DNA of 64,000 bases from Bacteroidaceae bacterium (GTDB lineage: Bacteria; Bacteroidota; Bacteroidia; Bacteroidales; Bacteroidaceae): positions 1 through 64,000 of the forward strand of contig JAILDV010000035.1 of NCBI GenBank assembly GCA_024688885.1, read 5' to 3'. The notes under the pieces were generated by a model. The model did not search any database. It was not told where the DNA came from and worked only from the letters and a program-made list of their open reading frames with translations. The position numbers and the translations under genes were made by a program. Numbering within the stretch: position 1 is the first letter of the stretch; each line of letters opens with the position of its first letter. Below, one piece after another: positions 16,411 through 25,378 of the stretch.

Positions 16411-17907
16411 ATGAAAAAGATTTGTCTTTATTTTGAGATTCATCAGATAATTCATCTCAAGCGTTACCGTTTCTTTGACATCGGTCGCGACCATTATTAC
16501 TATGATGACTACGAGAATGAACGTTCTATTAATGATATAGCAGAACGTAGTTATGTGCCAGCTTTGCAGACACTTATACAGATGTGTAAGGATTATCCTG
16601 AATTCAGGGTTGCTTTCTCATTGTCGGGTTGTGGATTGGAACAACTCGAGTTTCATGCTCCTCAAGTGGTTGACCTCTTGCAAGAAATCAACTCAACGGG
16701 TCAGGTGGAATTTCTTTGCGAACCTTATAGCCATGGACTTTCTTCATTGGCTAACGAAGAGAGTTTCGCTGCTGAGGTGAAACGGATGAGTGATCGTATT
16801 AAGGAACTATTCGGCAAGCGTCCGAAAGTGTTCCGCAACTCCTCGCTCATCTACAATGACGAAATTGGTGCCCAGGTGGCAGCTATGGGCTTTAAGGGAA
16901 TCCTGACGGAAGGTGCCAAGCAGGTGCTAGGCTGGAAGTCTCCACATTATATCTATCATTGTGCTTCCGACCCCCGTCTGAAGTTACTGTTGCGTGACAT
17001 CAACCTGTCAGAAGACATCACTGAACGCTTCACCTCTCATCCACTGATGGCAGACCAGTGGTTGGATTGGATTGCTTCCACTCCAGAAGGTGAAAATGTG
17101 ATCAATATCTTTGGTGAACTTGTCACCTTTGGTGTTTTCCACCCACTTCAGAGTGGTATTCTCGAATTCCTGAAGGCAATTCCTCTATTGGCAAAGGAAC
17201 GTGGTATTGGATTCGCACTGCCATCTGACCTCTGTGCAGAGAAGAGTGTGGGAGCCATTGAGGTACCATATAATATTTCATGGGTTGACGAGGAGCGTGA
17301 TACCTCTTGTTGGCTTGGCAATGTCATGCAGCGTGAGGCATTCAACAAGCTTTATAGCGTGGCAGACCGTGTACGTGTATGTGGCGACCGCCGCATACAA
17401 ATGGACTGGGATTGTCTGCAAGCCTCCAATAACTTCCGCTTCATGACCACTAAGCCTGGTTATCAGTATCGGGGTATTTATGATAGCCCTTACGATGCCT
17501 TCACCAATTATATGAACATCTTAGGTGACTTCATTTCTCGAGTCAATAATCTCTATGGTGGTGCAGACAATGAAGAGATTGACGGTCTTATCACGATGAT
17601 TAAGAATCAGGGCGATGAACTTGCTGCTAAAGACAAGGAAATCGAGCGTCTTCGCAAGAAACTTGAGAAGTACAACCCGACAGAAGTGACAGAGAAAAAG
17701 GCTGTGGCAAAGAAAGTGCCAGCAACGAAGAAAGCACCGGCAGCTAAGAAACCTGCTGCAAAATCGGCGCCAGCTCCTAAGGCTACCTCTGAACAAACGG
17801 CACCCAAAGCGGTTGAGACTCCCAAGGCGAAAGAGGTGAAGAAATCTGTTAAGAAATCTCCTGCCAAGAAAACAGCTGCTCCTAAAACTGCTGCCAAGAA
17901 GAAGTGA
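16411..17907 (+). CDS. GH57 alpha-glucan hydrolase with lysine/alanine tail
   Basis: The 498-residue protein begins with a GH57 barrel (KKICLYFEIHQIIHLKRYRF, then P-E-F-R-V-A-F-S-L-S-G and a nucleophile region V-E-F-L-C-E-P-Y-S-H-G). It acts on glycogen or its breakdown products in the cytoplasm, as there is no signal peptide. Residues 395-417 form a short coiled coil (K-D-K-E-I-E-R-L-R-K-K-L). From about 420 to the end lies a repetitive Lys/Ala/Pro tail like a histone H1 tail, which is not part of GH57 and may bind polyanions or RNA/DNA. Last gene of the glycogen operon. Confidence 0.88.
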   Translation: MKKICLYFEIHQIIHLKRYRFFDIGRDHYYYDDYENERSINDIAERSYVPALQTLIQMCKDYPEFRVAFSLSGCGLEQLEFHAPQVVDLLQEINSTGQVEFLCEPYSHGLSSLANEESFAAEVKRMSDRIKELFGKRPKVFRNSSLIYNDEIGAQVAAMGFKGILTEGAKQVLGWKSPHYIYHCASDPRLKLLLRDINLSEDITERFTSHPLMADQWLDWIASTPEGENVINIFGELVTFGVFHPLQSGILEFLKAIPLLAKERGIGFALPSDLCAEKSVGAIEVPYNISWVDEERDTSCWLGNVMQREAFNKLYSVADRVRVCGDRRIQMDWDCLQASNNFRFMTTKPGYQYRGIYDSPYDAFTNYMNILGDFISRVNNLYGGADNEEIDGLITMIKNQGDELAAKDKEIERLRKKLEKYNPTEVTEKKAVAKKVPATKKAPAAKKPAAKSAPAPKATSEQTAPKAVETPKAKEVKKSVKKSPAKKTAAPKTAAKKK

Positions 17908-17922
17908 ATAAATAGTGAGAGT

Positions 17923-17968
17923 AAAGCGTCCAAGATAGAAACTTCGTTGTTCTTCTTGGACGCTTTTT
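17923..17968. terminator. Terminator between GH57 and the convergent kinase gene
   Basis: AAAGCGTCCAAGA (17923-17935) pairs with TCTTGGACGCTTT (17954-17966), followed by further T. AAA at the other end lets it serve the minus strand in part as well. Confidence 0.88.
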
Positions 17969-17970
17969 AT

Positions 17971-18843
17971 TTATGTATTCTGATGATATGCTACCAAGCC
18001 CTCAAGGGGGGATTGCAGGATGGTGCCGACGCTGTAACCGCAACAGGCTGCCGCTTCCGAGAGTTCTGCACGGTAGTAGCGGGCTATACTTCCAACGAAA
18101 TGGACGGTAGAGAGGGGTGGGGTGGTCATCACTTGATTTGAGGTCAAAGGTATGATGTTCCGACGGAAAAATTGCCCGAAACAGTCGAGCAGGAAATCAT
18201 GGATGGCAGGATGTTCCCGATGGCGCGCACAGAATGGACTGAGCGAGGCTAGGTAACGATTGGGCATAGGTGTGCGGTACACACGTTGTATGATGTTCGC
18301 TTGCGTCTCATGGGTTTCATCGAAAAAGAGTTGGCAGATGTCGTCTGGCAGTTGGTGCTTGAGAATGTCGCCCACAAGGCGTTTCCCGATATAAGCGCCA
18401 CTTCCCTCATCGCCAAGGATGTAGCCAAGGGCTGGAATGCCGGGATGAAGGTTGCGCCCGTCGTAGAAACAAGAGTTGCTTCCTGTGCCGAGAATCGCTA
18501 CGATGCCGGGTTGCCGTCCGCAGAGTCCTCGTGCAGCACCGAGCATGTCACTCTCCACGTAAATAGTGGCTGTGGTGCTGACTACTTGCCGCAAGGCTTG
18601 AGCCACAATGGGTGCCTTCTCTGGTGTACATCCTGCTCCATAGAAGTGAATGGCAGAGAGGTGGGGTGTGAGTGATGAGGCTTGGGAAATGAGGTTGGGG
18701 AGCAATTCGTGCTGAAGAATGGCACAGATTTCCTCCTCGTTTTGTTGATAAGGATTGATGCCCTGGGTGTAAATGACGTGTTCAGGGTCTTCAATGAGGC
18801 ACCATGCTGTTTTCGTGGAGCCGCTATCCGCTATTAGAGACAT
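17971..18843 (-). CDS. BadF/BadG-type ATPase, probable N-acetylglucosamine kinase
   Basis: Actin-like ATPase of about 290 residues with phosphate-1 loop A-D-S-G-S-T-K-T, a central I-L-G-T-G-S-N-S, and G-D-E-G-S-G-A-Y-I-G. These fit the BadF/BadG family, whose short members are N-acetylglucosamine kinases. I place the start at 18843 (MSLIADSGSTKT), not the in-frame ATG at 18867, because the minus-strand -7 box TAATTTTG (18872-18865) overlaps the latter. Confidence 0.8.
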   Translation of the reverse strand: MSLIADSGSTKTAWCLIEDPEHVIYTQGINPYQQNEEEICAILQHELLPNLISQASSLTPHLSAIHFYGAGCTPEKAPIVAQALRQVVSTTATIYVESDMLGAARGLCGRQPGIVAILGTGSNSCFYDGRNLHPGIPALGYILGDEGSGAYIGKRLVGDILKHQLPDDICQLFFDETHETQANIIQRVYRTPMPNRYLASLSPFCARHREHPAIHDFLLDCFGQFFRRNIIPLTSNQVMTTPPLSTVHFVGSIARYYRAELSEAAACCGYSVGTILQSPLEGLVAYHQNT

Positions 18844-18864
18844 ATTATCATTAATATTTGAGGA

Positions 18865-18872
18865 CAAAATTA
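18865..18872 (-). promoter_or_regulatory. -7 box of the kinase gene
   Basis: TAATTTTG on the minus strand would start transcription near 18860, which rules out the upstream ATG at 18867. Confidence 0.45.
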
Positions 18873-18947
18873 GTCTTTTTTTAGGGAAGTATGAACTATT
18901 TGCGACTATTTTTCACTTTTCACTTTTCACTTTCCACTTTTATTTCC

Positions 18948-18955
18948 TACCTTTG
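18948..18955 (+). promoter_or_regulatory. -7 box of manC
   Basis: TACCTTTG, 45 bases before the chosen start. Upstream is a run of TTTCACTTTTCAC repeats, with no clear TTTG at -33. Confidence 0.5.
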
Positions 18956-18999
18956 CACTTTCTTAAGCGAATTTATGCTAAAAAAGAAACTTGACCATT

Positions 19000-20073
19000 A
19001 TGAGTAAGAGCGTGAACCTTAATGACAACCTCGTGATTATGGCAGGAGGTGTGGGTAGCCGTTTCTGGCCTATGAGCACAACGGAATACCCCAAGCAGTT
19101 TATAGATGTTTTTGGGACAGGACGCACCTTTATCCAGATGACTTATGACCGTTTCAAGGGCATGATTGCTCCTGAGAACGTGTGGGTTGTGACGTCACAG
19201 AAATATGCGGGTATTGTTGCGGAGCAACTTCCAGATATACCAAAAGGAAATATTTTGTTGGAGCCGTGTCGTCGTAATACGGCTCCCTGCATCGCCTATG
19301 TGAGTTGGCGAATTAAGGCAAAGAACCCACAGGCGAATCTGGTCATCACCCCTGCAGACCATCTGGTGACAGATGTGGTGGAGTTTCAGCGGGTGATTGG
19401 TTCTGCGTTGAACTTCACTGCTGAGACAGATGCCATTGTGACGTTGGGTATGGCGCCCACTCGTCCAGAGACGGGCTATGGTTACATTCAGGCAGACTTG
19501 CAGGAGCCTTCGCTGAGAAACAAGGAGATTTTCCGTGTGGATTCCTTCAAGGAGAAGCCCGACTACAAGACAGCTGTGCAGTATCTGAAGAAGCGTGACT
19601 TTTTCTGGAACTCGGGCATATTCATCTGGAACGTAAGCACGATTGTGAATTCACTCCGTATCTATGAACCTGAGATTTCAGAGATATTTGAGGACTTACT
19701 CCCTTATTATGGAACGGAGAAGGAGCAGGAGATGATAGACCAGCAGTTCCCGAAATGTCCAAGCATATCCATTGACTATGCGGTGATGGAGCGTGCTGAC
19801 GAAATCTTTGTTTTCCCAGCAGACTTTGGTTGGAGTGATGTGGGGACATGGGGCTCTCTGCACACATTGGCACCGACTGACAAGGATGGCAACAATGTTG
19901 TGGGGAAGAATGTGAAGTTGTATGAGACCAAGGATTGCGTGGTGCATGTGACTGAAGAAAAGCGTGTGGTCATCCAGGGCTTGGATGGGTATATTGTGGC
20001 GGAGAAGAATGATACGTTGCTGATTTGCAAATTGAAAGAGGAGCAGCGTATAAAGGAGTTCTCGGCAGAGTAA
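19000..20073 (+). CDS. manC: Mannose-1-phosphate guanylyltransferase
   Basis: The 357-residue enzyme makes GDP-mannose from mannose 1-phosphate and GTP. The pyrophosphorylase loop MAGGVGSRFWPMSTTEYPKQ, the E-K-P region (F-K-E-K-P-D), and W-N-S-G-I-F are diagnostic. It lacks the C-terminal isomerase domain of bifunctional ManC/AlgA. The start at ATG 19000 is preferred over a TTG nine bases upstream. It supplies the substrate of gmd at 204. Confidence 0.93.
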   Translation: MSKSVNLNDNLVIMAGGVGSRFWPMSTTEYPKQFIDVFGTGRTFIQMTYDRFKGMIAPENVWVVTSQKYAGIVAEQLPDIPKGNILLEPCRRNTAPCIAYVSWRIKAKNPQANLVITPADHLVTDVVEFQRVIGSALNFTAETDAIVTLGMAPTRPETGYGYIQADLQEPSLRNKEIFRVDSFKEKPDYKTAVQYLKKRDFFWNSGIFIWNVSTIVNSLRIYEPEISEIFEDLLPYYGTEKEQEMIDQQFPKCPSISIDYAVMERADEIFVFPADFGWSDVGTWGSLHTLAPTDKDGNNVVGKNVKLYETKDCVVHVTEEKRVVIQGLDGYIVAEKNDTLLICKLKEEQRIKEFSAE

Positions 20074-20083
20074 AAGTGAGTGA

Positions 20084-21400
20084 ATGAAAGCTTTCCGCTT
20101 GATAATCCTTGTGTGGATAAGCCTGTTGACGTCTTTTGTATGTGCACGTGCAGAAGACGTTGATTCTGTTGTGGTGGGCACAACGCCCAAGTTCATCTAT
20201 TCCTTGGGTGGAACTGCAGGCATCAACCACATGATGAATATTGAACTTCGTGGTGAAAAGCTGGGCAAACGCACGTGGGGAGCCAACTATTCACTCTTTA
20301 TGACTTCGCAGGCCAATCCTCTGGATTCGACAATCAGCGTCTATGATCGTGTGTTTGGCTTTCCCACGCTGGAGGCTGGTGTTCATTTGCTCGACTATAG
20401 TCACATGAGACTGCATACGGAAGATGTACCATACATGTCACGTCCCGGTTACGTCTGGGCTGCGTATATCGCTTTCCGTCGTGATATATACAGAAACCGC
20501 AAGTGGTCTTTTGGCTATGCCCTCGAGAATGGGTTGAGTCTGTGCTCACGCCCTTATCATCCTTCCACCAATGTGGACAATGACTTGTTGGGTCAGCACC
20601 TGTCCCTTTATTTCGGTTTTGGAATGTATGCAGGCTATCGGGTGACACCTCAATTGGAATTGAGCGTGGGTCTTGAGTATAAGCATAACTCGAGTGGTGC
20701 GACAGCCCGACCTAACAAGGGCTTGAATGCCTACGGGTTGACTGTGCGTGGACGTTGTGACCTGAATCGTCCGGAAGGGGATAAGGGACTGACATACCAT
20801 GAAAGGTTAAGCAAGCTGCGACAGTATAAGAAACCCCACTTTGAGCCTTATATGTATCTGGACATAGATGCAACGGTAGGATTCCGAACAATGTATGAGG
20901 AATGGCTTCTGCGTCGTGATCACATGACATACGAAGAGAGAGAGCAAGCTAACTCACAGTTGGGATTGCATACCGTGTGGAGCACGAATTTCACCCCTAT
21001 GGTGCGATATAACCAGGTGCATGCTTCGGGTATAGGTCTGGAATATGCTTTTGCAGGTTATTTGGCTCGTTCACCGTTGATTGAAGAAATGTGTGGGGTG
21101 GAGAAGAACTATAGGCACAGCAAGCACACGCTTTACATCTCTGCACATCATGAAGTGTTTTACAAGCAGTTGTCTTTGGCGATGTCGATAGGCACTTACC
21201 TGTTTCGTCAGCATGGATGGGTGGGTGACTTATATGAGCCAGCCGTCATGGAGACAGTGGGAATACGGTATTACCCAAAGTTCTTCAAGCCCTTCTATAT
21301 TGGGTATAATGTGAAAGCGAACTTGGGCAAGGCTTACGATATGGAGGTGAAAGTAGGCATCCATGCAGGACATTGGCGACTGAAGAAGCACAAGAAATAA
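20084..21400 (+). CDS. PagL-like lipid A deacylase, outer-membrane barrel
   Basis: A 438-residue exported protein with signal peptide to about residue 22 (ALIILVWISLLTSFVCARA type). Alternating beta-strands suggest an outer-membrane barrel. The segment E-Y-K-H-N-S-S-G-A-T-A-R-P-N-K-G-L-N-A-Y-G matches the PagL active-site region, where a histidine and serine in H-x-S-N precede N-x-G-x-N. PagL removes an acyl chain from lipid A. It follows manC by ten bases. It is about twice the length of PagL, with extra sequence at the C-terminus. Confidence 0.7.
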   Translation: MKAFRLIILVWISLLTSFVCARAEDVDSVVVGTTPKFIYSLGGTAGINHMMNIELRGEKLGKRTWGANYSLFMTSQANPLDSTISVYDRVFGFPTLEAGVHLLDYSHMRLHTEDVPYMSRPGYVWAAYIAFRRDIYRNRKWSFGYALENGLSLCSRPYHPSTNVDNDLLGQHLSLYFGFGMYAGYRVTPQLELSVGLEYKHNSSGATARPNKGLNAYGLTVRGRCDLNRPEGDKGLTYHERLSKLRQYKKPHFEPYMYLDIDATVGFRTMYEEWLLRRDHMTYEEREQANSQLGLHTVWSTNFTPMVRYNQVHASGIGLEYAFAGYLARSPLIEEMCGVEKNYRHSKHTLYISAHHEVFYKQLSLAMSIGTYLFRQHGWVGDLYEPAVMETVGIRYYPKFFKPFYIGYNVKANLGKAYDMEVKVGIHAGHWRLKKHKK

Positions 21401-21444
21401 GGCACATGCATCAATAGGGTGCAGTTTCGTCAAGGCATAAAAAG

Positions 21445-21472
21445 AGAGCACGGAAAACTTCCGTGCTCTTTT
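21445..21472. terminator. Terminator between the PagL-like gene and rpsP
   Basis: AGAGCACGGAA (21445-21455) with TTCCGTGCTCT (21459-21469), a perfect 11-bp stem and a 3-base loop followed by TTT. The convergent genes can share it. Confidence 0.88.
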
Positions 21473-21510
21473 GGTTGATTCGATGTGTTGCCACATCAGA
21501 TGCCCGAAGA

Positions 21511-22056
21511 TTATGCCTCAGCAGGTGCTTCAGTTGCCTCTTCAGCAGGTGCTTCCACCTCAGCAGGAGCTTCAGCTTCAGCCTGAGCAGCGAGAGCAGC
21601 AGCCTTCTTCTCTGCAATCTTTGCAGCGAGAGCTTCATTGGCTTTCTTCTCAGCAGCGAGACGTGCCTTCTTCTCAGCAGCCTTGTCAGCAGCTTCCTTG
21701 TCAGCAGCCTTCTGTTCCTTGGCATCCTTTTCTTTCTTCCAAGCTTCAAACTTGCTTTCTGCAGCAGCCTCGTCGAATGCGCCCTTCTTTACACCACCGA
21801 GGAGGTGCTTCTTCAGGTAAACGCCTTCCTGAGAGAGGATGTTGCGAACGGTGTCAGTAGGCTGAGCACCAACGAGCACCCAGTGGAGTGCACGTTCAAA
21901 GTTCAAATCAATTGTTGCAGGATTGGTGTTAGGGTTGTAAGTACCAATCTTCTCGATGAAGCGACCATCACGTGGTGCCTGAGCATTTGCAATCACAATG
22001 CTGTAGAAAGCGTAGTTCTTACGACCGTGACGCTGCAAACGAATTCTTGTTGCCAT
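21511..22056 (-). CDS. rpsP: 30S ribosomal protein S16 with acidic/alanine tail
   Basis: The first 80 residues are S16 ([36 protein letters not shown]). A further 100 residues are Ala/Glu/Lys-rich, helical and repetitive, ending in [20 protein letters not shown]. Such extensions occur in Bacteroidota S16 proteins. Upstream the minus-strand box TAACTTTG at 22148-22141 is a likely promoter. Confidence 0.95.
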   Translation of the reverse strand: MATRIRLQRHGRKNYAFYSIVIANAQAPRDGRFIEKIGTYNPNTNPATIDLNFERALHWVLVGAQPTDTVRNILSQEGVYLKKHLLGGVKKGAFDEAAAESKFEAWKKEKDAKEQKAADKEAADKAAEKKARLAAEKKANEALAAKIAEKKAAALAAQAEAEAPAEVEAPAEEATEAPAEA

Positions 22057-22322
22057 TTTGCAATAAAAATGTTTAATTATTAATGATTATGTCGCCAACT
22101 CGTGACGACGTGAACTCTGTCACTAACTCGTAATGACGGTGCAAAGTTACAGCTTTTTCTTTCAATTTCCGCTAAAAATCGAAAACTTTTCACTTTTTCT
22201 CGTGTTTTTTCTGTTTTTCTTTTTATGGTAGGATTAAAATTAGTACTTTTGCCATGTTAAGTTGTAATCTGTACTTTGCAATTTGTTACTATAATTGGCA
22301 GGTTCATGTCAAAATTGTAGTA

Positions 22323-22772
22323 ATGCGAAAAAAAATGAGAGAAAGGCAAATCCAAACGATAGAGCATCAAGGCGTGATTGAATCCGTGGAAGGGAGTCAT
22401 GTGAGGGTGAATATTCTTCAGGTGGCAGCGTGTGGTGAATGCAAGGCTCGTTCATTGTGTGCATCCAGCGAGAGCAAGGAGAAAATCATTGACGTGTACG
22501 AGGATGGTGCAGCGATGAAATACAAGACAGGGGAGTCCGTCAAGGTGTGTGGCGCCTTAAGCATGGCCAAGCTGGCTGTGCGTTTGGCGTTTGGTTTTCC
22601 TGTGGTGCTGATAGTTGTATGGATGCTTGTGGCGATGGCATGGCTCAAACTGGGCGAACTGCTCGCTGTGGGCATTCTTGCTGTCATGCTTGTGGCGTAC
22701 TTTTACATCTTATATATTAATAAGGACAAAATCTCAAAGCGTTTTGCTTTCTGGATAGATAACAATCAATAA
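22323..22772 (+). CDS. RseC/MucC-family membrane protein
   Basis: About 150 residues: an N-terminal beta-barrel-like domain (H-Q-G-V-I-E-S-V-E-G) with the cysteine pattern C-G-E-C-K-A-R-S-L-C, then two transmembrane helices. That is the RseC architecture, linked to redox signalling and reduction of SoxR. It stands 17 bases upstream of rnfB, as in many Rnf operons. The ATG at 22323 is chosen since the promoter (-33 TTTT 22221, -7 TACTTTTG 22244-22251) places the transcript start after an upstream ATG at 22254. Confidence 0.85.
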   Translation: MRKKMRERQIQTIEHQGVIESVEGSHVRVNILQVAACGECKARSLCASSESKEKIIDVYEDGAAMKYKTGESVKVCGALSMAKLAVRLAFGFPVVLIVVWMLVAMAWLKLGELLAVGILAVMLVAYFYILYINKDKISKRFAFWIDNNQ

Positions 22773-22788
22773 TACAAAATAACATTTT

Positions 22789-23925
22789 ATGGATTTTCAA
22801 GTAATTCTAATTGCTGTGGCAGCTTTGGCAATATTGGGCTTCGTGCTTGCGTTGTTGCTGTTTGTGGTGTCAAAGCGGTTTGCAGTGAAGGAAGATCCCC
22901 GAATCGGTCAAGTGCTTGAAGCATTGCCTGGTGCGAACTGTGGTGGATGCGGCTTCCCTGGATGTGGCGGTATGGCTGCTGCATGTGTGAAAGCTGCTGA
23001 TGCAGGTTCGTTGGAAGGACTTAACTGTCCTGTTGGTGGTGCGGAATGCATGCAGCAGGTAGCGGGAATCTTGGGTATGGAAGTTGCAGCATCAGCTCCC
23101 AAGTTGGCAGTTGTTCGATGCAACGGAACATGTGAGAGACGTCCTCATGTGCGCCTTTATGATGGTGTGACAAGTTGCCGTGTTGCCAACTCCACCTGCA
23201 TGGGTGAGACTCAGTGCTCTTATGGCTGTCTGGGTTGTGGCGATTGTGTTGCAGCCTGTCAGTTCGACGCACTCCACATGAATGCCGAGACTGGTCTGCC
23301 CGAAGTGGATGCCACGAAGTGTACAGCTTGTGGTGCATGTCAGAAAGCTTGTCCACGTGGCATCATGGAGGTGCGCACCGTCAGTGGTGAGAACAAGGAT
23401 GCCTTCGTGGTGTCTTGCATGAACATGGACAAAGGTGCTGAGGCCATGAAGATTTGTGCCAGCTCCTGCATTGCCTGCAAGAAGTGCCAGAATGCATGTG
23501 GTAGCGATGCTGTGCATGTGGGCAATAACGTGGCATACATCAACCCCGACGCTTGTGTACTTTGTGGTGCATGCTTCGAGGCTTGTCCTCGTGGAACCAT
23601 CGTTTCGGTGAGCATCAAAGGTGTAGAGCGCAGAGACACGCACAATGTGCTTCCTGGTGCAGCCAAGCCTGCAGCAGCCAAGGCGACAGCTCCAGCCTCT
23701 CAGGGAGAGACGGGTGCTCCAGCTGCTCCTGCTAAGCCAGCCAAGGAATGGAAACCCATCGAGGTGAAGTATGACGCTCCGCTCATGCCGAGCCAGCAGA
23801 TACTCCTTGCCGGTCCTAAAGACATCAGCAATCCTGCTCCGGCAGCCAAAGAAGTTAAATTTGAAGATAAGCGCACAGACGCTCCACTTCCACCAAGCCA
23901 GTTGATTCTGCTTGGCCTTAAATAG
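22789..23925 (+). CDS. rnfB: Rnf electron-transport complex subunit B
   Basis: A 378-residue membrane-anchored iron-sulfur protein that receives electrons from ferredoxin. One N-terminal helix is followed by the four-cysteine cluster N-C-G-G-C-G-F-P-G-C and then several 4Fe-4S ferredoxin motifs (C-L-G-C-G-D-C-V-A-A-C, C-T-A-C-G-A-C-Q-K-A-C-P, C-I-A-C-K-K-C-Q-N-A-C, C-V-L-C-G-A-C-F-E-A-C-P). The last 90 residues are Ala/Pro-rich and contain a repeated A-P-L-x-P-S-Q-x-I-L-L. Confidence 0.95.
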   Translation: MDFQVILIAVAALAILGFVLALLLFVVSKRFAVKEDPRIGQVLEALPGANCGGCGFPGCGGMAAACVKAADAGSLEGLNCPVGGAECMQQVAGILGMEVAASAPKLAVVRCNGTCERRPHVRLYDGVTSCRVANSTCMGETQCSYGCLGCGDCVAACQFDALHMNAETGLPEVDATKCTACGACQKACPRGIMEVRTVSGENKDAFVVSCMNMDKGAEAMKICASSCIACKKCQNACGSDAVHVGNNVAYINPDACVLCGACFEACPRGTIVSVSIKGVERRDTHNVLPGAAKPAAAKATAPASQGETGAPAAPAKPAKEWKPIEVKYDAPLMPSQQILLAGPKDISNPAPAAKEVKFEDKRTDAPLPPSQLILLGLK

Positions 23926-23935
23926 TAATGAATTT

Positions 23936-25297
23936 ATGAAGACATTTAGAATAGGTGGTGTTCATCCAGCAGAGAACAAACTCTCTGCTGCTGAACCAAT
24001 CAAGGTGGCAGAGCTGCCCAAGGTGGCAGTCTTTCCTATGGGGCAGCACATTGGTGCACCAGCCATTCCTTGTGTGCAGAAAGGTGACAAGGTGAAGGTT
24101 GGAACGCAGATTGGCACGCCAATGGAGAAGGCGCTCTCCACATCTATCTTCTCCTCTGTCAGTGGCACAGTGCTGAAGGTGGACATGGTGGTGGATGCCA
24201 GTGGTTACAAAAAACCAGCCGTCTATATCACAGTTGAGGGTGATGAATGGGAAGAGGGTATTGACCGCAGCGACAAACTCGTCACATTGGCAGACAAACC
24301 CGAGCTGACTCCCGAAGCAATTATTGAGAAAGTGAAGAATGCCGGCATCGTTGGTATGGGTGGTGCTTGTTTCCCGACGCATGTGAAACTTATGCCTCCT
24401 CCACAGTTCAAGCCCGAATGGGTGATTATCAATGCGGTGGAGTGTGAGCCATATCTGACAGCAGACCATCGTCTCATGCTTGAAAAGGCTGACGAAGTGC
24501 TGGTCGGTGTGGAATTGCTCATGAAGGCAGCCAAGGTGAACAAGGGTTTTATTGGTATTGAGGAAAATAAGCCCGATGCCATCAAGTTGATGACAGAGAA
24601 GTGTGCAGCTCAGCATCCCAACATTGAGGTGGTGCCTTTGAAGACAAAATACCCGCAGGGTGGTGAAAAACAACTCATCGATGCTGTGGTGCGCCGTCAG
24701 GTTCCTGCACCTCCTGCATTGCCTGTTTCTGTAGGCGCCATTATTCAAAACGTGGGTACTGCCTTCGCTGTTTATGAAGCAGTGATGAAGAACAAGCCTC
24801 TCTTTGAGCGCATCGTCACTGTGACGGGCAAGCAGCTCAAGCAACCAAGCAACTTTCTTACTCGCATGGGCACACCGATGAGCCAACTGATTGAGGCTTG
24901 TGGTGGTTTGCCAGAGGGCGATGTGAAGGTGATTGGTGGTGGCCCGATGATGGGTAAGGCATTGGTCAATACCGATGTACCCATTTGCAAAGGCTCCTCA
25001 GGTGTGCTCATCATGAGTGGTGCCGAGGCACGTCGTGCTGAAGCAGAACCCTGCATCCGTTGTGGCAAGTGCGTCAGTGCTTGTCCTATGGGGCTCGAAC
25101 CTTATCTCCTCGCCACATGTTCAGGCAAGAAGATGTGGGACAAGGTGGAGGCAGAAGACATCACCAGCTGCATCGAGTGCGGCTCGTGTCAGTTCATCTG
25201 TCCTTCCAAGCGTCCTTTGCTCGACCTCATCCGCATGGGTAAAACAACTGTAATGACAAATATCCGAGCTCGTCAGATGGCGGCTAACAAGAAATGA
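23936..25297 (+). CDS. rnfC: Rnf complex subunit C
   Basis: A 453-residue peripheral subunit that binds NADH and FMN, homologous to the NuoF fold. It shows G-G-V-H-P and then G-M-G-G-A-C-F-P-T-H-V-K, A-V-E-C-E-P-Y-L-T-A-D, and two 4Fe-4S motifs C-I-R-C-G-K-C-V-S-A-C-P and C-I-E-C-G-S-C-Q-F-I-C-P. Start is ATG 23936, overlapping nothing; 24 upstream bases in frame begin with TTG only. Confidence 0.95.
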   Translation: MKTFRIGGVHPAENKLSAAEPIKVAELPKVAVFPMGQHIGAPAIPCVQKGDKVKVGTQIGTPMEKALSTSIFSSVSGTVLKVDMVVDASGYKKPAVYITVEGDEWEEGIDRSDKLVTLADKPELTPEAIIEKVKNAGIVGMGGACFPTHVKLMPPPQFKPEWVIINAVECEPYLTADHRLMLEKADEVLVGVELLMKAAKVNKGFIGIEENKPDAIKLMTEKCAAQHPNIEVVPLKTKYPQGGEKQLIDAVVRRQVPAPPALPVSVGAIIQNVGTAFAVYEAVMKNKPLFERIVTVTGKQLKQPSNFLTRMGTPMSQLIEACGGLPEGDVKVIGGGPMMGKALVNTDVPICKGSSGVLIMSGAEARRAEAEPCIRCGKCVSACPMGLEPYLLATCSGKKMWDKVEAEDITSCIECGSCQFICPSKRPLLDLIRMGKTTVMTNIRARQMAANKK

Positions 25298-25378
25298 GGA
25301 ATGTGGAATGAGGAAGGGATACAAACATTCAATTCCTAATTCCTAACTCCTAATTCCTAATTAAAAACTCATTTAATT

